Assembly (NCBI GenBank): GCA_030268105.1
Contig: BSDZ01000016.1
Span: forward strand, 379,501 to 443,500
Direction: 5' to 3'
Source of the DNA: Volvox africanus
Taxonomy: Eukaryota; Chlorophyta; Chlorophyceae; Chlamydomonadales; Volvocaceae
DNA length: 64,000 bases
Shown here: positions 36,951 through 58,337 of the stretch, one piece after another
Layout: each line of letters opens with the position of its first letter
Numbering within the stretch: the first letter of the stretch is position 1
Notes under the pieces: model-generated
What the model saw: only the letters and a program-made list of their open reading frames with translations
Databases searched by the model: none
What the model was told of the DNA's origin: nothing
Program-made: the position numbers and the translations under genes

Positions 36951-38459
36951 GTGACGGTTTCCCAAGCCATCTACCAGTCAGAACCGCCCTCACCATCCCG
37001 TAGGTGGGGGGATTCGAACCCGGACAACCTGCTCGATACCAATGTTGTATCTCTGTTGTGTCGGCCAACAAAGGCCCGATCGGAAGGATCCCACCGTCAG
37101 ATTGTCGTACCTAACGATGATTCATTACGTCGTGAACTTCTCTCACGTTTTCATGACGGCCCTCTTGCTGGGCATCCTGGCTGCACGCGGTTACTAGAGC
37201 TTTTGCGGCGTCAATTCTGGTGGCCCCGCATGGCTAAGGACACCGAAAATTATGTCCTCTGTTGCGACCTGTGCCAGCGCAATAAGGCCCAGTCTGGTAA
37301 AGCACATGGGCATCTCCAACCTCTTCCTATTCCTGACGCTCCGTGGGAAAGCGTCTCTATGGACTTTATCGTTGCGCTGCCCAAAACTGAGGGAGGATAC
37401 GATGCCGTGCTGGTCCTGGTCGACCGTTTCACCAAGATGGTCCACCTGGCCCCCACGACATCATCCTGCACAGCTGAGCAAACGGCCCGTCTATTTTTCG
37501 ACAATGTGGTACGTTTGCATGGGGTCCCCAAGTCCGTGGTATCTGACCGCGGCACTCAATTTGCAAGTAAGTTTTGGGGCGCCCTGGGGACTCTGGTAGG
37601 AATGCGGGTGAACCTGTCCACCGCCTACCACCCCCAATCTGATGGGCAAACAGAGCGTGTTAACCGTGTCCTGGGTGATATGCTCCGTAACTTTGCAGGA
37701 CGCACCCCTACTGCATGGGATACCTACCTAACCGCTGCTGAGTTTGCCATTAATAATGCTACTAACCGGTCCGTTGGTAATAGTCCGTTTTTCCTGAATT
37801 ACGGTTTTAACCCTGCTTTGCCTGTTTGGCGGGAGTTGGACGTAAATGTTCCAGCTGCAAAAACGTTTGCTAAGTCTTTCGTGTCCCGACTAACTGACGC
37901 TAAAGCTTGCCTGGAAGCTGCACAGCAACGGGCTATGGACTATTATAACAAGTCCAAAAAGGACGTCATGTTCACTAAGGGCCAGCTGGTTATGTTGAGC
38001 ACGAAGAACCTTCGTTCCCTGGCTGATGGGTCTCGCAAGTTATTACCGCGCTTTGTGGGGCCTTATCCTGTCGTACGCATGGTAGGGTCGGTGGCTGTAG
38101 AGTTACAACTCCCATCTGACCTACGCATTCATCCCACATTTCATGTATCTCTCGTACGTCCATATCGGGGTACTCTGCCTGAGGCTAACGATAGCATCCC
38201 TCCTGTTACGGAAGCTAATCCCTCTACCTGGTTATCGGGTAAGCAGACCCTGTATGCTGTCGAACGTATCCTAGATTACCGTGCACGACGTGTTGGCAAG
38301 GGCAGGCGTAAGCGCAATGTGCATGAGTACCTGGTTAAATGGTCTGGGTATTCATCTGAGCACAATAGCTGGGAACCGGCACGTAACTTCACCCCTGACA
38401 TGAAACCCCTGCTTGATGAAGCTAGGCTGCGGACACAGTCTAAGGACGGACCTCTCTGA
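36951..38459 (+). pseudogene. Ty3/gypsy chromovirus integrase with chromodomain (element 5'-truncated)
   Basis: An uninterrupted 502-codon frame with no ATG start. In order: an HHCC zinc-binding region (HDGPLAGHPG ... CCDLCQRNK), the retroviral integrase core with acidic triad in SMDFIVALPK, VVSDRGTQFAS and SDGQTERVNR, a GPY-type C-terminal region (LLPRFVGPYPVVRMVG) and a chromodomain (YAVERILDYRAR ... HEYLVKWSGYSSEHNSWEPA). Chromodomains target such elements to heterochromatin. Protease, reverse transcriptase and RNase H are missing: the frame is fused upstream to a fragment of the 104-bp repeat at 37043-37089. A polypurine tract (AGAGGGGGAA, 38515-38524) and a TG-starting LTR edge (38529) follow. 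The long open frame suggests recent truncation. Confidence 0.9.
37043..37089. repeat. 104-bp LTR-like repeat, truncated copy B fused to integrase
   Basis: The first 47 bases of the 104-bp repeat (TGTTGTATCTCTG ... CGGAAGGAT), after which the sequence passes directly into integrase coding sequence in frame. It lies 186 bases after the end of copy A in the same orientation. Confidence 0.8.
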
Positions 38460-38528
38460 CGCTGTCCTACTTCAACCTGTCTGCTCTCTTCTTATGCATC
38501 GGGACGCTGCATCTAGAGGGGGAACAAT

Positions 38529-39060
38529 TGTTGTATCCTTAATGCATTTCGGTAATTCATTAAGATATAATAATTATCTGTTTATTATTTTATAATATAA
38601 TATATTTAATTATCATATTAACTGTTTCATGTTTCCATCTGGCATTCGATTTGTGGATTTGGTCTCGGCTGTCGACGACCAATACTAACCGACTTCCTGA
38701 AACATCCGAACCTGTCGGTTACTCCATAACCTGTATGGAATGGGCCATTTACCGCCTGAATGGTAAATGGTGGAACATCTGGTTCCTGGTTCACTGAATC
38801 TCCGGTTGTAGTGGTGACTTCTGAAGGTCACGCCCGGTTCGAGGCCTTATGGTCTCTCAAGTACGACCTAGTCGGCGGCTCTACTTAATCGGGCTCTGGC
38901 ACAACAACCGGTATCTTTTGATACCACCCTTCGTGGGTACCATATACAACAAAGTGCTCTATGTTACCCGGTGTAGCGAACCAGGGATCAAACGTAGGCA
39001 GCTTTTAATCGTCCCACGAGGTCCAAAGGCAAACGGTACCTTCTTATTCCGTGGGCACAG
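38529..39060. repeat. Probable 3' LTR of the gypsy element, right edge unclear
   Basis: Follows a polypurine tract and starts TGTTGTATCCTTAATGC. The next 100 bases are AT-rich, then moderately GC. I could not find the matching ...CA end, so the LTR may be cut by the opposite-strand element that follows. Confidence 0.4.
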
Positions 39061-39540
39061 GACCGGTGCCAGCAAAATTGCAGCATGTAGCGATAGATGT
39101 TCACTGAGAGCATCGGCGATATTGTGCTATGTCAGATCTGACTGGCAATGTGCTCCCAGGTGCAGTTGGACCAAGCTAGATACTCCATCCATCTAGCTTG
39201 TCGTTGGTTCAACATGGGGACACTATGCAAAAATGTCAGTCTTCGGCATAAATGGCAGACTCTCAAGGTAACAATGCCATTCCTTCAAAGCATGCAAAAC
39301 CACCAACAACTCCTGTTCCCAGGTGGTATAATGGGTCTCCGCACCCGAAAACTCCTTGTGAAAGCAATCGGTCGCCCTCCTGTAACAATACAGCACACCA
39401 CTCCCATACAATGAAGCATCAGACATCACTTCGACATGGAAGGGTAATGAGTTATCGCGGAATGCAGGGGTAACATTGTCAGCAACATGTTTCAGCTCTT
39501 CAAATGCCTGCTGACACCCTGATGTCCAGGACTCAAGCAA
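39060..39540 (-). pseudogene. Ty3/gypsy RNase H fragment, opposite strand
   Basis: Minus-strand frame 39540-39223 encodes WTSGCQQAFEELKHVADNV, SDASLYGSGVLY, and THYTTWEQELLVVLHALKEW, the usual reverse transcriptase/RNase H junction of gypsy elements (W...F..LK, DAS..G.G, Y...E.ELLA...A...W). After a stop, relics LNQRQARWMEYLAWSNC and a frame-shifted ADALS continue to about 39060. The catalytic core is truncated and it is clearly a dead fragment, unrelated in orientation to the integrase beside it. Confidence 0.75.
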
Positions 39541-39949
39541 AATGAAAGCTCCCTTTGTTGTATTACGGTTATCATTGATGTGTTGGTCGATGTGACCTTA
39601 CAAGATGATAAACGTAATTGATGCACTGCTATCAATAAATATAATTGTATATATTTAACTAGTTATGCATTGGAGAATCCATGCAATTGGAATTCTTTGT
39701 GTTGTGTTGCCAACTGTATCAATAATGTGCCAACCAAACGAGCATTTGACTGTCTTGTATGATGATTGCCTGTCAACGATTCTGATAGCCGAACATATCT
39801 CTTCGCATCTCATTGGCTGTAAGTTGTAATCTTCGCTCATAAGTCTTCCGCTGCCTCCAACATTGCGTTCGGGTGCTTTGCTGTCTTGTAAGTACCTTTG
39901 CATTAGCACTTAACTCCCAGACGCGCAGATTAAGTGCAATAGCGACGAA

Positions 39950-42900
39950 ATGAGATACAACAGCTCTCACAATGTGGGAAGGGGAGCTGGACTTTACACA
40001 AGTGGTTATGTGTTGCCGGACGACTACAAAAGGGAGTCATTGGCATTCATCACACACCGAAGTGGTGGCAACACCAGCTCATCAGGCCAAGGTCAGAGAA
40101 GTAAGCAGAAGAGTATGTCCAACGCCACCTGCTACTACTGCGGTAAGCCAGGACATTTCGTCGGGGTGTGCAAGAAGCATCTTGCGGATCAACAGCAAGG
40201 AAACACTGGAAACGGCGGGGGCAACCTTCAGCGCAAGGCGCCCATAAAAATGGGGTATGCAGTCGGAAGTGAATCACGGTCGGACACATGGCATCTGGAC
40301 TCAGCATCAGTGTGGCATATCACCTATGACGTGTCAAAGCTGGAGGACATGCGAGCTGTGCAGCCTGAAAAGATGTGTACGGTGGTGGGCTATGATGGCT
40401 CTAGGCATCAGCCGACGGACGTGGATCGCTACATCATGTAGAGCAACACCGTTAAAGAGCTGAGGATTGAGCTCAACAACGTCTATGTGGTGCCAAAGGC
40501 GACGGTTAAGCTGATTTCAGCAGGGATCTTCGATGAGCGTGGTGCTACGATTCTGCTGGGCAATGACAAGGCACTCGTACAGGCAAAGGGAAGAACCATC
40601 TTACGAGCAGACAAGGTGGGACGGCTCTATGCTATTCTTCATCACGCGGCAGGGTGTCCAGCTAGCAAAGGCTGCTCATGTACGGCAGTCGGGTCAGGAG
40701 ACTCGAAGGCAGCGCTGTGGCATCGGCGCTTGGGGCACCTGGGCTACACAAGCCTGGAGTGAATGTGCCGAATGAACATGGTAACCGGCATAGGGTTGGA
40801 TAGTGCGAGCCTGGAGGCAGCCAGCTCGCGGATCTGTGAGCCCTGCATCTACACGAACCATTCCCATCCACTGGACACAAAGCAGTGAAACCTCTGGGCC
40901 TAATACACCTGGATGTCTGTGGACCTATGCCTGAGACTTCGTTGGGTGGATCCTGGTACATGACTACACTGCTGGACGACTGCACGGGGTTCTCTACAGT
41001 TGTGTTCATGGAGACCAAGGACACAGTTAGAAAGAAGGTCAATATAATTATCAAGGTGCTGGAGAATATGACTGGCCGTTGTGTGAAGGAGGCATGCACG
41101 GATCGTGGGACTGAGTTCCTCAACTCAGTCATGGGTGCCCTCTTTGGCGAAAAAGGTATCCACGGTACACCCGTAGGGTATTCACCAGAACAGAATGGGG
41201 CGGCGGAGCGCCTCAACAGGACGCTATTGGAGAAGACCCGGGCAGTGCTAGCGGTGTCTGGACTGCCACAGAAGCTTTGGGCAGAGGCCATGGCTACAGC
41301 GAATCTTTTGTGTAATGTTTTGTGTAATGGGGGCGACAGTAACACCCTATGAGGCGTTCATGCGGGTGAAGCCGGATATAAGCCATTTGAGAGTTTTCAA
41401 CTGTACCGCATATACACACATGCCGAAGGAGGAGCGGAACAAGCTGCAACCCGTGAGTCAAGAAGGGGTGCTGGTCGGATACAAGCAAGGAGGCAGTATC
41501 GCATCCTGTTCGACGATGTCATTAGCATTCACTCGGCAGTCAAGTTTGACGAGTCAACCGTTGGAGATCGCTATGAGGATTCCGACGATGAACTTGAAGA
41601 GGATGCTGAGGAGGCTGGCGACGTTCCGTCACCAGGGGGCAGTGGAGGTACGCCGGCCAACTCCGGCATGGGCCAGGGAGTGGCTGAAGTGAACCGTGGT
41701 GCATCCACCAGCAGCGGCCAGACAGTGGTGCCACAGAGGCACGGGGGCATGCCAGCAGCACAGTTTCCCCGGACGCAGATTACTGAGCAGTCCAGGTGGA
41801 GGCCATGGAGGAGACTCTACGAGAGGTGGAGGGCTGGTGCAGCAGCAGGACCACAACAATGGCGGTGCAGATGTGAACATGCAGGATCGTCGCTATCCGG
41901 TACGTGAGTGAAGGTGACTGATTGAATGAAGGCATGAGCCCAACGGCAGGGTCACGTTTGGGCGGACTAATGCAGTGATCATGGAAGAAATCTCGGAGCC
42001 AGCTTCATATCAGGAGGCCACTAACGGTCCCAATGCTGAAGAGTGGAGACGTGCCATGGATGAGGAGATCACGGTGCAGCTCACGAACGGAAGCTGGGAG
42101 CTGGCAAAACCACCGGCTGGTGCCCGGGTATTGCCTTGCCGGTGGGTCTATAAGGTCAAACGTGCAGAGGATGGCGGGATCGAGTGCTTTAAGGCACGTT
42201 TGGTGGTGAAGGGTTACGAGCAGCGGGCGGGGACTGATTATGGGGAGCTATTTGCTCCAATCTTGCGCTTTGCTTTGCTTCGTATGCTACTGGCGGTGGC
42301 TGCGGCAAAAAGGATGCCAATCCACCAGCTGACGTTTCGACAGTTTTCCTGAATGGGGAGCTAGAGGAGGAGCTCTGGATGGAGCAGCCGCCTGGTTATG
42401 AGTCAGCGGACCCTGAACAGGCATGCAAGCTCCTACGATCAATCTACGGGCTGAAACAGGCCCCACGCTGCTGATATGTGAAGCTAGTGGCAGAGCTGGG
42501 GTTCACACCGTCAGTAGCGAACCCAGCACTGCTTATCAAGAGGGATGAGAAGGAGATTGTCTACCAGTTGGTACACGTTGATGACAACATCATCACCTCA
42601 GAAACAAGGAACTTAGAAAACAAGAGGGTAAAAGCAGCAAGCCTTCCAAGATTTGAGATCTTGAGAGGCGAAAGTCTTCCTGGGTATGGAGATCAGCGGC
42701 GCTACGTTGAGGAGCTGCAGCGGCATCAACTCATTAATGCAAAGTCCCGAACGACTCCACTCCCTCCTGGTTCTAGAGTACTGCCAGCAGAAGATGGCAA
42801 CAAGGAGCTCGCAGAGAGCACAAAGTACAGAGAGCTTGTCGGCAAATTAAATTACCTGGCGACGAGCACAAGACCCAATATCGTGCAGACAATAAGCGTT

Positions 42901-43863
42901 CTGGTGCGCTTTATCGGGAAGCCATCCAAGGCTCACATGGGCCTGGCTTTGGGGGTGCTTCGATATGTTGGCGGGTACCAAGGAGCTCGGACTATGCTTT
43001 GGTGGAGATGGCGACCTAGACATGCTGAGCTACAGCGATTCCGACTGGGCTGGAGATCCAGCCACTCGGAGATTTACAACCGGCTACATGTTTCTGTTAG
43101 GCGGAGCAGCTATCAGCTGGAACAGCCAATTGCAGCGCAGGGTGGCAGTTTTGTCAGTGGAGGCGGAGTACCAGGCCACGGCAGCTACAGTACAGGGAGC
43201 GCTTTGGCTTCGCAAGCTGTCGGGAGACTTGGGTCTAGGGTCAAATGCTATAGAGATTCAGATGGATTCCCAGGGGGCGATGAATATGGGGAACAACCCG
43301 ATAACCTCGGTTCGCTCCAAGCACATCTATATGCAGCATCACCTAGTATGGGAGCGAGTCTCGCGGAAGGAATTTGCCCTGTCTTACTGTTCGACGAATG
43401 ATATGGTGGCAGATGTACTAACTAAGGCATTTTGAGAGATTAAATTTAGGATGTGCATTATGGCAATGGGGTTGGCTGAGTAAGCATTCGGTTTTGCTTG
43501 GGGCGAGCTAGTTTGGCTGAGTTTTTGGTTTTCAGAAGAGATTCTGATTAGGGTTATTTGCTATCACTTGTCGCTAGGAACGTCTCGAGGGGGCGTGTTA
43601 TTTAATAAATGGTGTATCAGTTGGGATCTACAGCGATCCGTTCTAGCAACAATCGTGTTGTTTTAGCAGTACTCGGCAGTACGCTATCGACCCGCCCTCG
43701 TCCAATCTATAGTGCTATACGCGCATATTTCTGCCAATTTGTGCGAACCATTTAGTTATCTTACAACTATCGGACACTACGTAACGAATACATTCTCGTA
43801 ACGTCGTAACGTCGTATCTCGAAGCGTCAGGCTTCCTAATGTCCGGTAGTCTACATCTCAACA
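39950..43863 (+). mobile_element. Decayed Osser-like Ty1/copia retrotransposon, 5'-truncated, with 3' LTR
   Basis: Copia order is preserved but broken by stops and shifts: gag zinc knuckle CYYCGKPGHFVGVCKK and a degenerate protease DSASVWHIT (39950-40441, stop), pre-integrase ALWHRRLGHLGY (40487-40762), integrase with IHLDVCGPM, CTDRGTEFLN and EQNGAAERLNR (40885-41352), low-complexity linker (to about 41910), reverse transcriptase start ARVLPCRWVYKVKRAEDGG (41975-42352, then a stop), catalytic VHVDDNIITS (42478 on) and RNase H YSDSDWAGDPATRRFTTGY, SVEAEYQATA, QMDSQGAMNMG (to 43435). The only copia family described from Volvox, Osser, has this layout. No 5' LTR matching the 3' one was found. 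Confidence 0.85.
43596..43863 (+). repeat. 3' LTR of the copia element
   Basis: Follows a polypurine tract (GAGGGGGCG). It starts TGTTATTTAATAAATGG and ends CATCTCAACA, giving a TGTT/AACA inverted end. Length 268 bases. The right edge is inferred from the TG...CA rule alone. Confidence 0.6.
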
Positions 43864-44984
43864 CTTGGCCTACAAAAGGGGGCCCTTAACATTATCTCTT
43901 TCTAATACTACTCGTCCGTGTGACAACTGCGATGATGGTTGGCCCCAGAACATTTGTAAGTAATCTTAAGCAAATATAATGATTGATTGCTTTCTAAGTA
44001 TGAATCCATTGTATTCACTAGTTCCTTGGAAAGATACCAAACATGCATACAGTACGAAGCTGGTACGAGGCAGAGAACTAAGAGTGACAGCTTGCAGGAC
44101 TTTAGTTTAATCACACATAAATGTATTTAATCTCTCTTTATTTTGGCAAGTCTGTGTGGCCAATCGTGCTTCAAAAAGTGCCCCGATGGAGGGGTCTGAA
44201 TGATTATTTGAAGACAAATTCAAAACCGCCTGTGTCAGAGCGCCAACTTTTATTATGATTGAACGAGAAAACGCCATTGTTTATAACCTGAATCTCAATG
44301 CAAATGCATTTAGTAGCCATCCGGCTATTTTGGCCGGAGGCCAATTAGTAGAAACTCTGGAAGTGCATTCATGGATAACAAAATATATAAACCAATCTGT
44401 ACTGATTAACTTTATCTATTAAGACCGGGTTAAAGCTTTGCAAGTGAAAAAAGCAACATACAAGGACATACGTGCGTCACTAATAATATAAAATTTTGCT
44501 CGTACAATACGGAGAATAAGAGATATATTTAAATAACTTTTAAAGCATTATGTTTTGTCCGAATTGGTCAAAATATCAAGTCATTATGACGTACATTTTG
44601 TGCCCCAATGTCGTTTACAACCGACAATTGCCCGTCACTAACGACGCGAAAAATCATGTATATCATAATTAAGCACATATGTGTGATATATAATTTTGTG
44701 TTAGACTCAAGAATATTCAAATTATCGACGTATGTGTGCGCCTGACCTCTGACTTCGCAAGCATGCAAGTGGTTTAGGTGGATCTCCCCTACTAGGAAAC
44801 ATAGGATACATGCGTAAACGTGGTATAAATGGCTGTGGCCTATCAATTCTGCATAGAAAGACACGGGGAGTCGTCACAATGTTCATGTCCTCCAGTACGA
44901 CAGTATGCCCGTGCAAGTAGAACATCATGATATCGGAATATTTTGATCGTTTTTAGCCACAATCGACTGAGATCTGCGAGGTGT
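43864..44984. other. AT-rich spacer upstream of the Q-rich protein gene
   Basis: No gene seen. AT-rich; should hold the promoter of the plus-strand gene at 44985. AATATATAAACC near 44383 resembles a TATA box but is about 600 bases before the ATG. Confidence 0.3.
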
Positions 44985-54745
<9,761 letters not shown>

Positions 54746-57125
54746 GAGGAGTAGTGCAGTCGTTAGGGCGCTCGTTGCTAGCTCCTAGTACGTAGCTGCG
54801 GATGCATGGCAGCATGGAATCACCACCACGATGCTTCCTTACGTAGGGGCGGTGCTGCGATACGTGCCTTGCTTGCTTGACGACACCTACCTTGCAGCGA
54901 GCTATCAGCGATCCATCCGTCCTCCGTCCAGCGCATGCTTGAGAATGTCCTTACATATTGTTGTTCGGCCGACTAGCATAAATGACGGATAGGACTGAGG
55001 GATACCTGCATGGCTGGTTGGGGCAGGATCGATGAAAGCGGCAGGAGAAGTAGTAGTAGTAGTAGTGTCGCTAGTGCACAAGGCTGTCAGGGCTTTATGT
55101 CGCCCTATTATCATTTTGTCTTTCTCACACATTTATGCGTGCGCACGCTCGCGCGCGCGTGTGTGTGTGTGTGTCGATTAGTGCCTGCCTCTACAGAGGC
55201 AGGCAGGAAGGCAGAAGGAGCGGGCTGGGATGGATGCATGTAAATGAATCGGTCTCAACGAAATTGGAACGCCTACTTATAGCTCAGGCAGCAGAGACGT
55301 GATTGGGTGCGTGGGCGCATATTCATGGTGCCGTCGATGAAGCAAATGTCTGATGTTCTGTGCGTGGTCATAACGGGGCGCGGCGGGTTAGGTATATATA
55401 TTTATATGGACCTAACCTAGCTGGGTTCCATACCGATGTAGGTTCGTTGTGTTTTCTGCGTGCGTGCGTGCGCGGCTACTGCCCCCATATATCACCGATC
55501 AAGGAGCGACGGGGTCCGTAGGTCATCACCAGACCCCACACGGCCGAAGACTTAGCCTGCCAATTACAGGTTGGACTTAATAAGGCTGAATTAGAAAGGC
55601 TTTAATTAATCCAGCCCATAGTTGGCAGGGGTATCCTCTTGCGTGTGCGTATGACGCAAGATGTGTATGCGTACGTAGCTTGCAATCAAGCTGATGGATC
55701 GAGGTATGTGAAGGCCGATATGCATGGCTTATCGCAAGTACGGGGGGGCGGGGATCGTTAGGGCTGGGCATATATATTCGTCTTCATTATTGGGCTGGGA
55801 TGCAATAAACTAATAACGGCCCGGCTCATTTGTTGTACGCGGGTACGCACGCAAAGTAGGCCCTCGCACGGTGGGTTCGAATGGACGCACGTAACATTGC
55901 ATTTATGTATTAGAATAGACGAACGGACGGACGGACGGATGGATGGAGGAGGAGGAGGAGGGATGGGCGGAAGAAGATGAATAATGAAGACGTATGTATT
56001 TGATGCGCATAACCGATGGTGGTGATTGTTGAAGATCATCTAGGAATTGATTGTGTACGAAGTGGCACTCGAGAGATCCGGATCGTATCCGATGGCAGCT
56101 GGATCGGTTGGGCTCGCTCCTTGCTTGCATGTCCAAATGAATGCCAAGGAGTAGCGTGCACGCGTGATGGGGCCCTCTGTTGATCTTTGTTCTTGTCCTC
56201 GTTGTTCTCGTTGTTCTCGTTCTGTTACTGTGTGGGGAAAGGAAAAACTAACGGGCATAGACAAAATGATGGGACGGAGTTCCTAGCGGGAGCGCGACGG
56301 TGCGCGGAGCCAGCTAGCTAAAGCAAGTGGCACCCGCAGCGAACAGCAGGTGTAATGAAGAGGTTTTCCTGCCTCTCAAACAGACATAAAAGGACACGTT
56401 TCCTTCCCTCATAACGCAATAAGGACCCCTCAAATCAAAGTGCTGGTGGATGTGGATAATATAATGTTCCTTGCGTGGTAACCCTACTATGGAGGGACGT
56501 GTGTGTGTGTGTGTGTGCATCCATGTGCGTGTGGATGTGTGTATTTCAGTCAGCATCCTGCCTGATGCCTGCCGATTCGTGACCGATCTTCGGGGCCTTG
56601 CTCCGATTGAAATGGCGTTGCATAAGCTTGGAATAATGCTTAGCAGCAGCATCAGGCTTGCCTTCTTCTATCTCAGTAGGACGAAACGAAGCAGTTCTGG
56701 GACGAGCGTGCTATCCTTAGTACGAAAGAAGCTGGCGGTAACATATTGCCGTGTGTGTTGCGTGTACATGTACGATGAGTATCTTTATCGATGTAATATA
56801 TATACATATCGTTGAATATGATGGCGTGAAAGTGTGTTGACGGGTGTTACCTGGTGTCCGTTATCTACTAGGTACATACCTACCTTGAATATCTGTATCT
56901 ATCCATGCATAGCAGTAATCGTTGTTTTAGTGGTATAGGCATAGGAAGTTAGAATGAATTCCTGAGTAATAATCGTGCTCTGTTCTTACTTAACTGTGCC
57001 CGTCGCTGCTATGCTCGTTTCGTCCGAAGTTTCCTGGATTCCGCGACCACCATGAAGCCGTCCGGTTCGGTGATTAATTATTCATATCTCATGAGAATGA
57101 ATAACGTGATTTTGAAAATTTTCAG
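54746..57125. other. Intergenic stretch rich in simple repeats
   Basis: No supported gene. Holds GTAGTAGTAGTAGTAGT (near 55050), a CGCGCGTGTGTGTGTG tract (55150-55175), GGACGGACGGATGGATGG followed by GAGGAGGAGG (55925-55960), GTTGTTCTC repeats (56205-56222) and GTGTGTGTGTGTG tracts (56500-56515). TGTAA at 55239-55243. Confidence 0.5.
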
Positions 57126-57806
57126 CAGCATCCGGCATCCACGATAGTCCTATTGAAACCGGTCACCCCTGACCCTGCTAACGAGGAACGCGATGGCATC
57201 TTTTCGTGTGACATGAACTTGAACTTGATTAATGATTCTAAAGTATGATTTTAATTTCTGGAAACTTGTGTTTGTAGAAGCTGGGAAATGTGCATAGGAC
57301 TTTGCCCTACGGTACATCACTATGCTTTTATCTATTGTAATTATTCCAAGTCAATGAACCTACCATCAAGCTTTGTAACGAATATGTTCTTCTTTCTCAA
57401 TGAGCGAAAAATGCCTTGGTATTGGGATTCCAACCTCGACGTACTATGTTGCGCACCTTTGACACAGAGGCATGACTTTATCTTTTCTGCTTTCCGTGTG
57501 TTATTTCTAACAAAGGATAACAGTAACATTATAATACAATATGCCGTTCCTCAGGTCTCACGGAAATCAGCACCAGCGCGATAATATCTTGTCGTGTTGA
57601 TTTCCTACCGGGGAAGATTCTAATATGTTTTGCGACTGATATTTATTCTCAATAAATCATTTAAACTTTCAGCTGCATACGGCTCTTAATTGCACTGTGT
57701 TACTACCGCGCCTTGATTGTCTGCTGGGTTACATGGTCTTGCAGCACGAAAAATGCGCGCCAATGTCCTTAGTTTCTCAAACACTTGATGAGCGCAATAA
57801 TGTGTC
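57126..57806 (+). CDS. Possible exons of an unassigned plus-strand gene (tentative)
   Basis: Two stretches read well: about 57126-57242 (acceptor GAAAATTTTCAG) gives ASTIVLLKPVTPDPANEERD and GIFSCDMNLNL; about 57673-57806 (acceptor TTTAAACTTTCAG) gives LHTALNCTVLLPRLDCLLGY and MVLQHEKCAPMSL. Sequence composition is protein-like but no family is recognised. They may be 5' exons of the receiver-cyclase gene that follows, or part of a separate gene. Confidence 0.25.
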
Positions 57807-58337
57807 ATGAGAAGTCATTTTGTACGCACTGACGTTGCAGTCGCCATGCACCCTGCGCGGTTTCACTTTTCTGGATTATTGAGTTCGTATTAACCGAGCG
57901 TTGTTAAGTAACGCTAAAGCTACAGGGCTGACCCTAGCTGAGGTAGCTCAGCAGGCGCCGTTGGGTGCTTTTGTGTGGCTTCCTCATTTGACTTCTCCGT
58001 GCTCGGTAATCGTCTCGTTCATTACTGGAGGACCTAATTGCAGAGCCGGTCTATGCTGTGTGGTATGAGGTGAGCGAGGTTAAGGTCTTGCGAGCGCCGT
58101 GAACTTGTGCCATATGGCTAACTGTCTGGATGGTTAGAGCATTTAGGGATATTTTTCCTGAGTTACAAGCATCATGTGATTTTTCGTATTGGCCCTTGGG
58201 GTTAGTGCTCCATCCAGTTCCCTCTTGGCGTTGTTGTGTGGTCTATTCGCTATCCGTATAGGGTGCATCAACCGACGCCCAACTCAGTTCTGAGGTGCCA
58301 GACTGGTCAGGATCAGCGCTGAAGGCTGGAAGCTTAG

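Noticed and set aside
36995..37045. tRNA gene
   Set aside because: The T-arm-like GGTTCGAATCC has only three good stem pairs and there is no full cloverleaf or anticodon arm.
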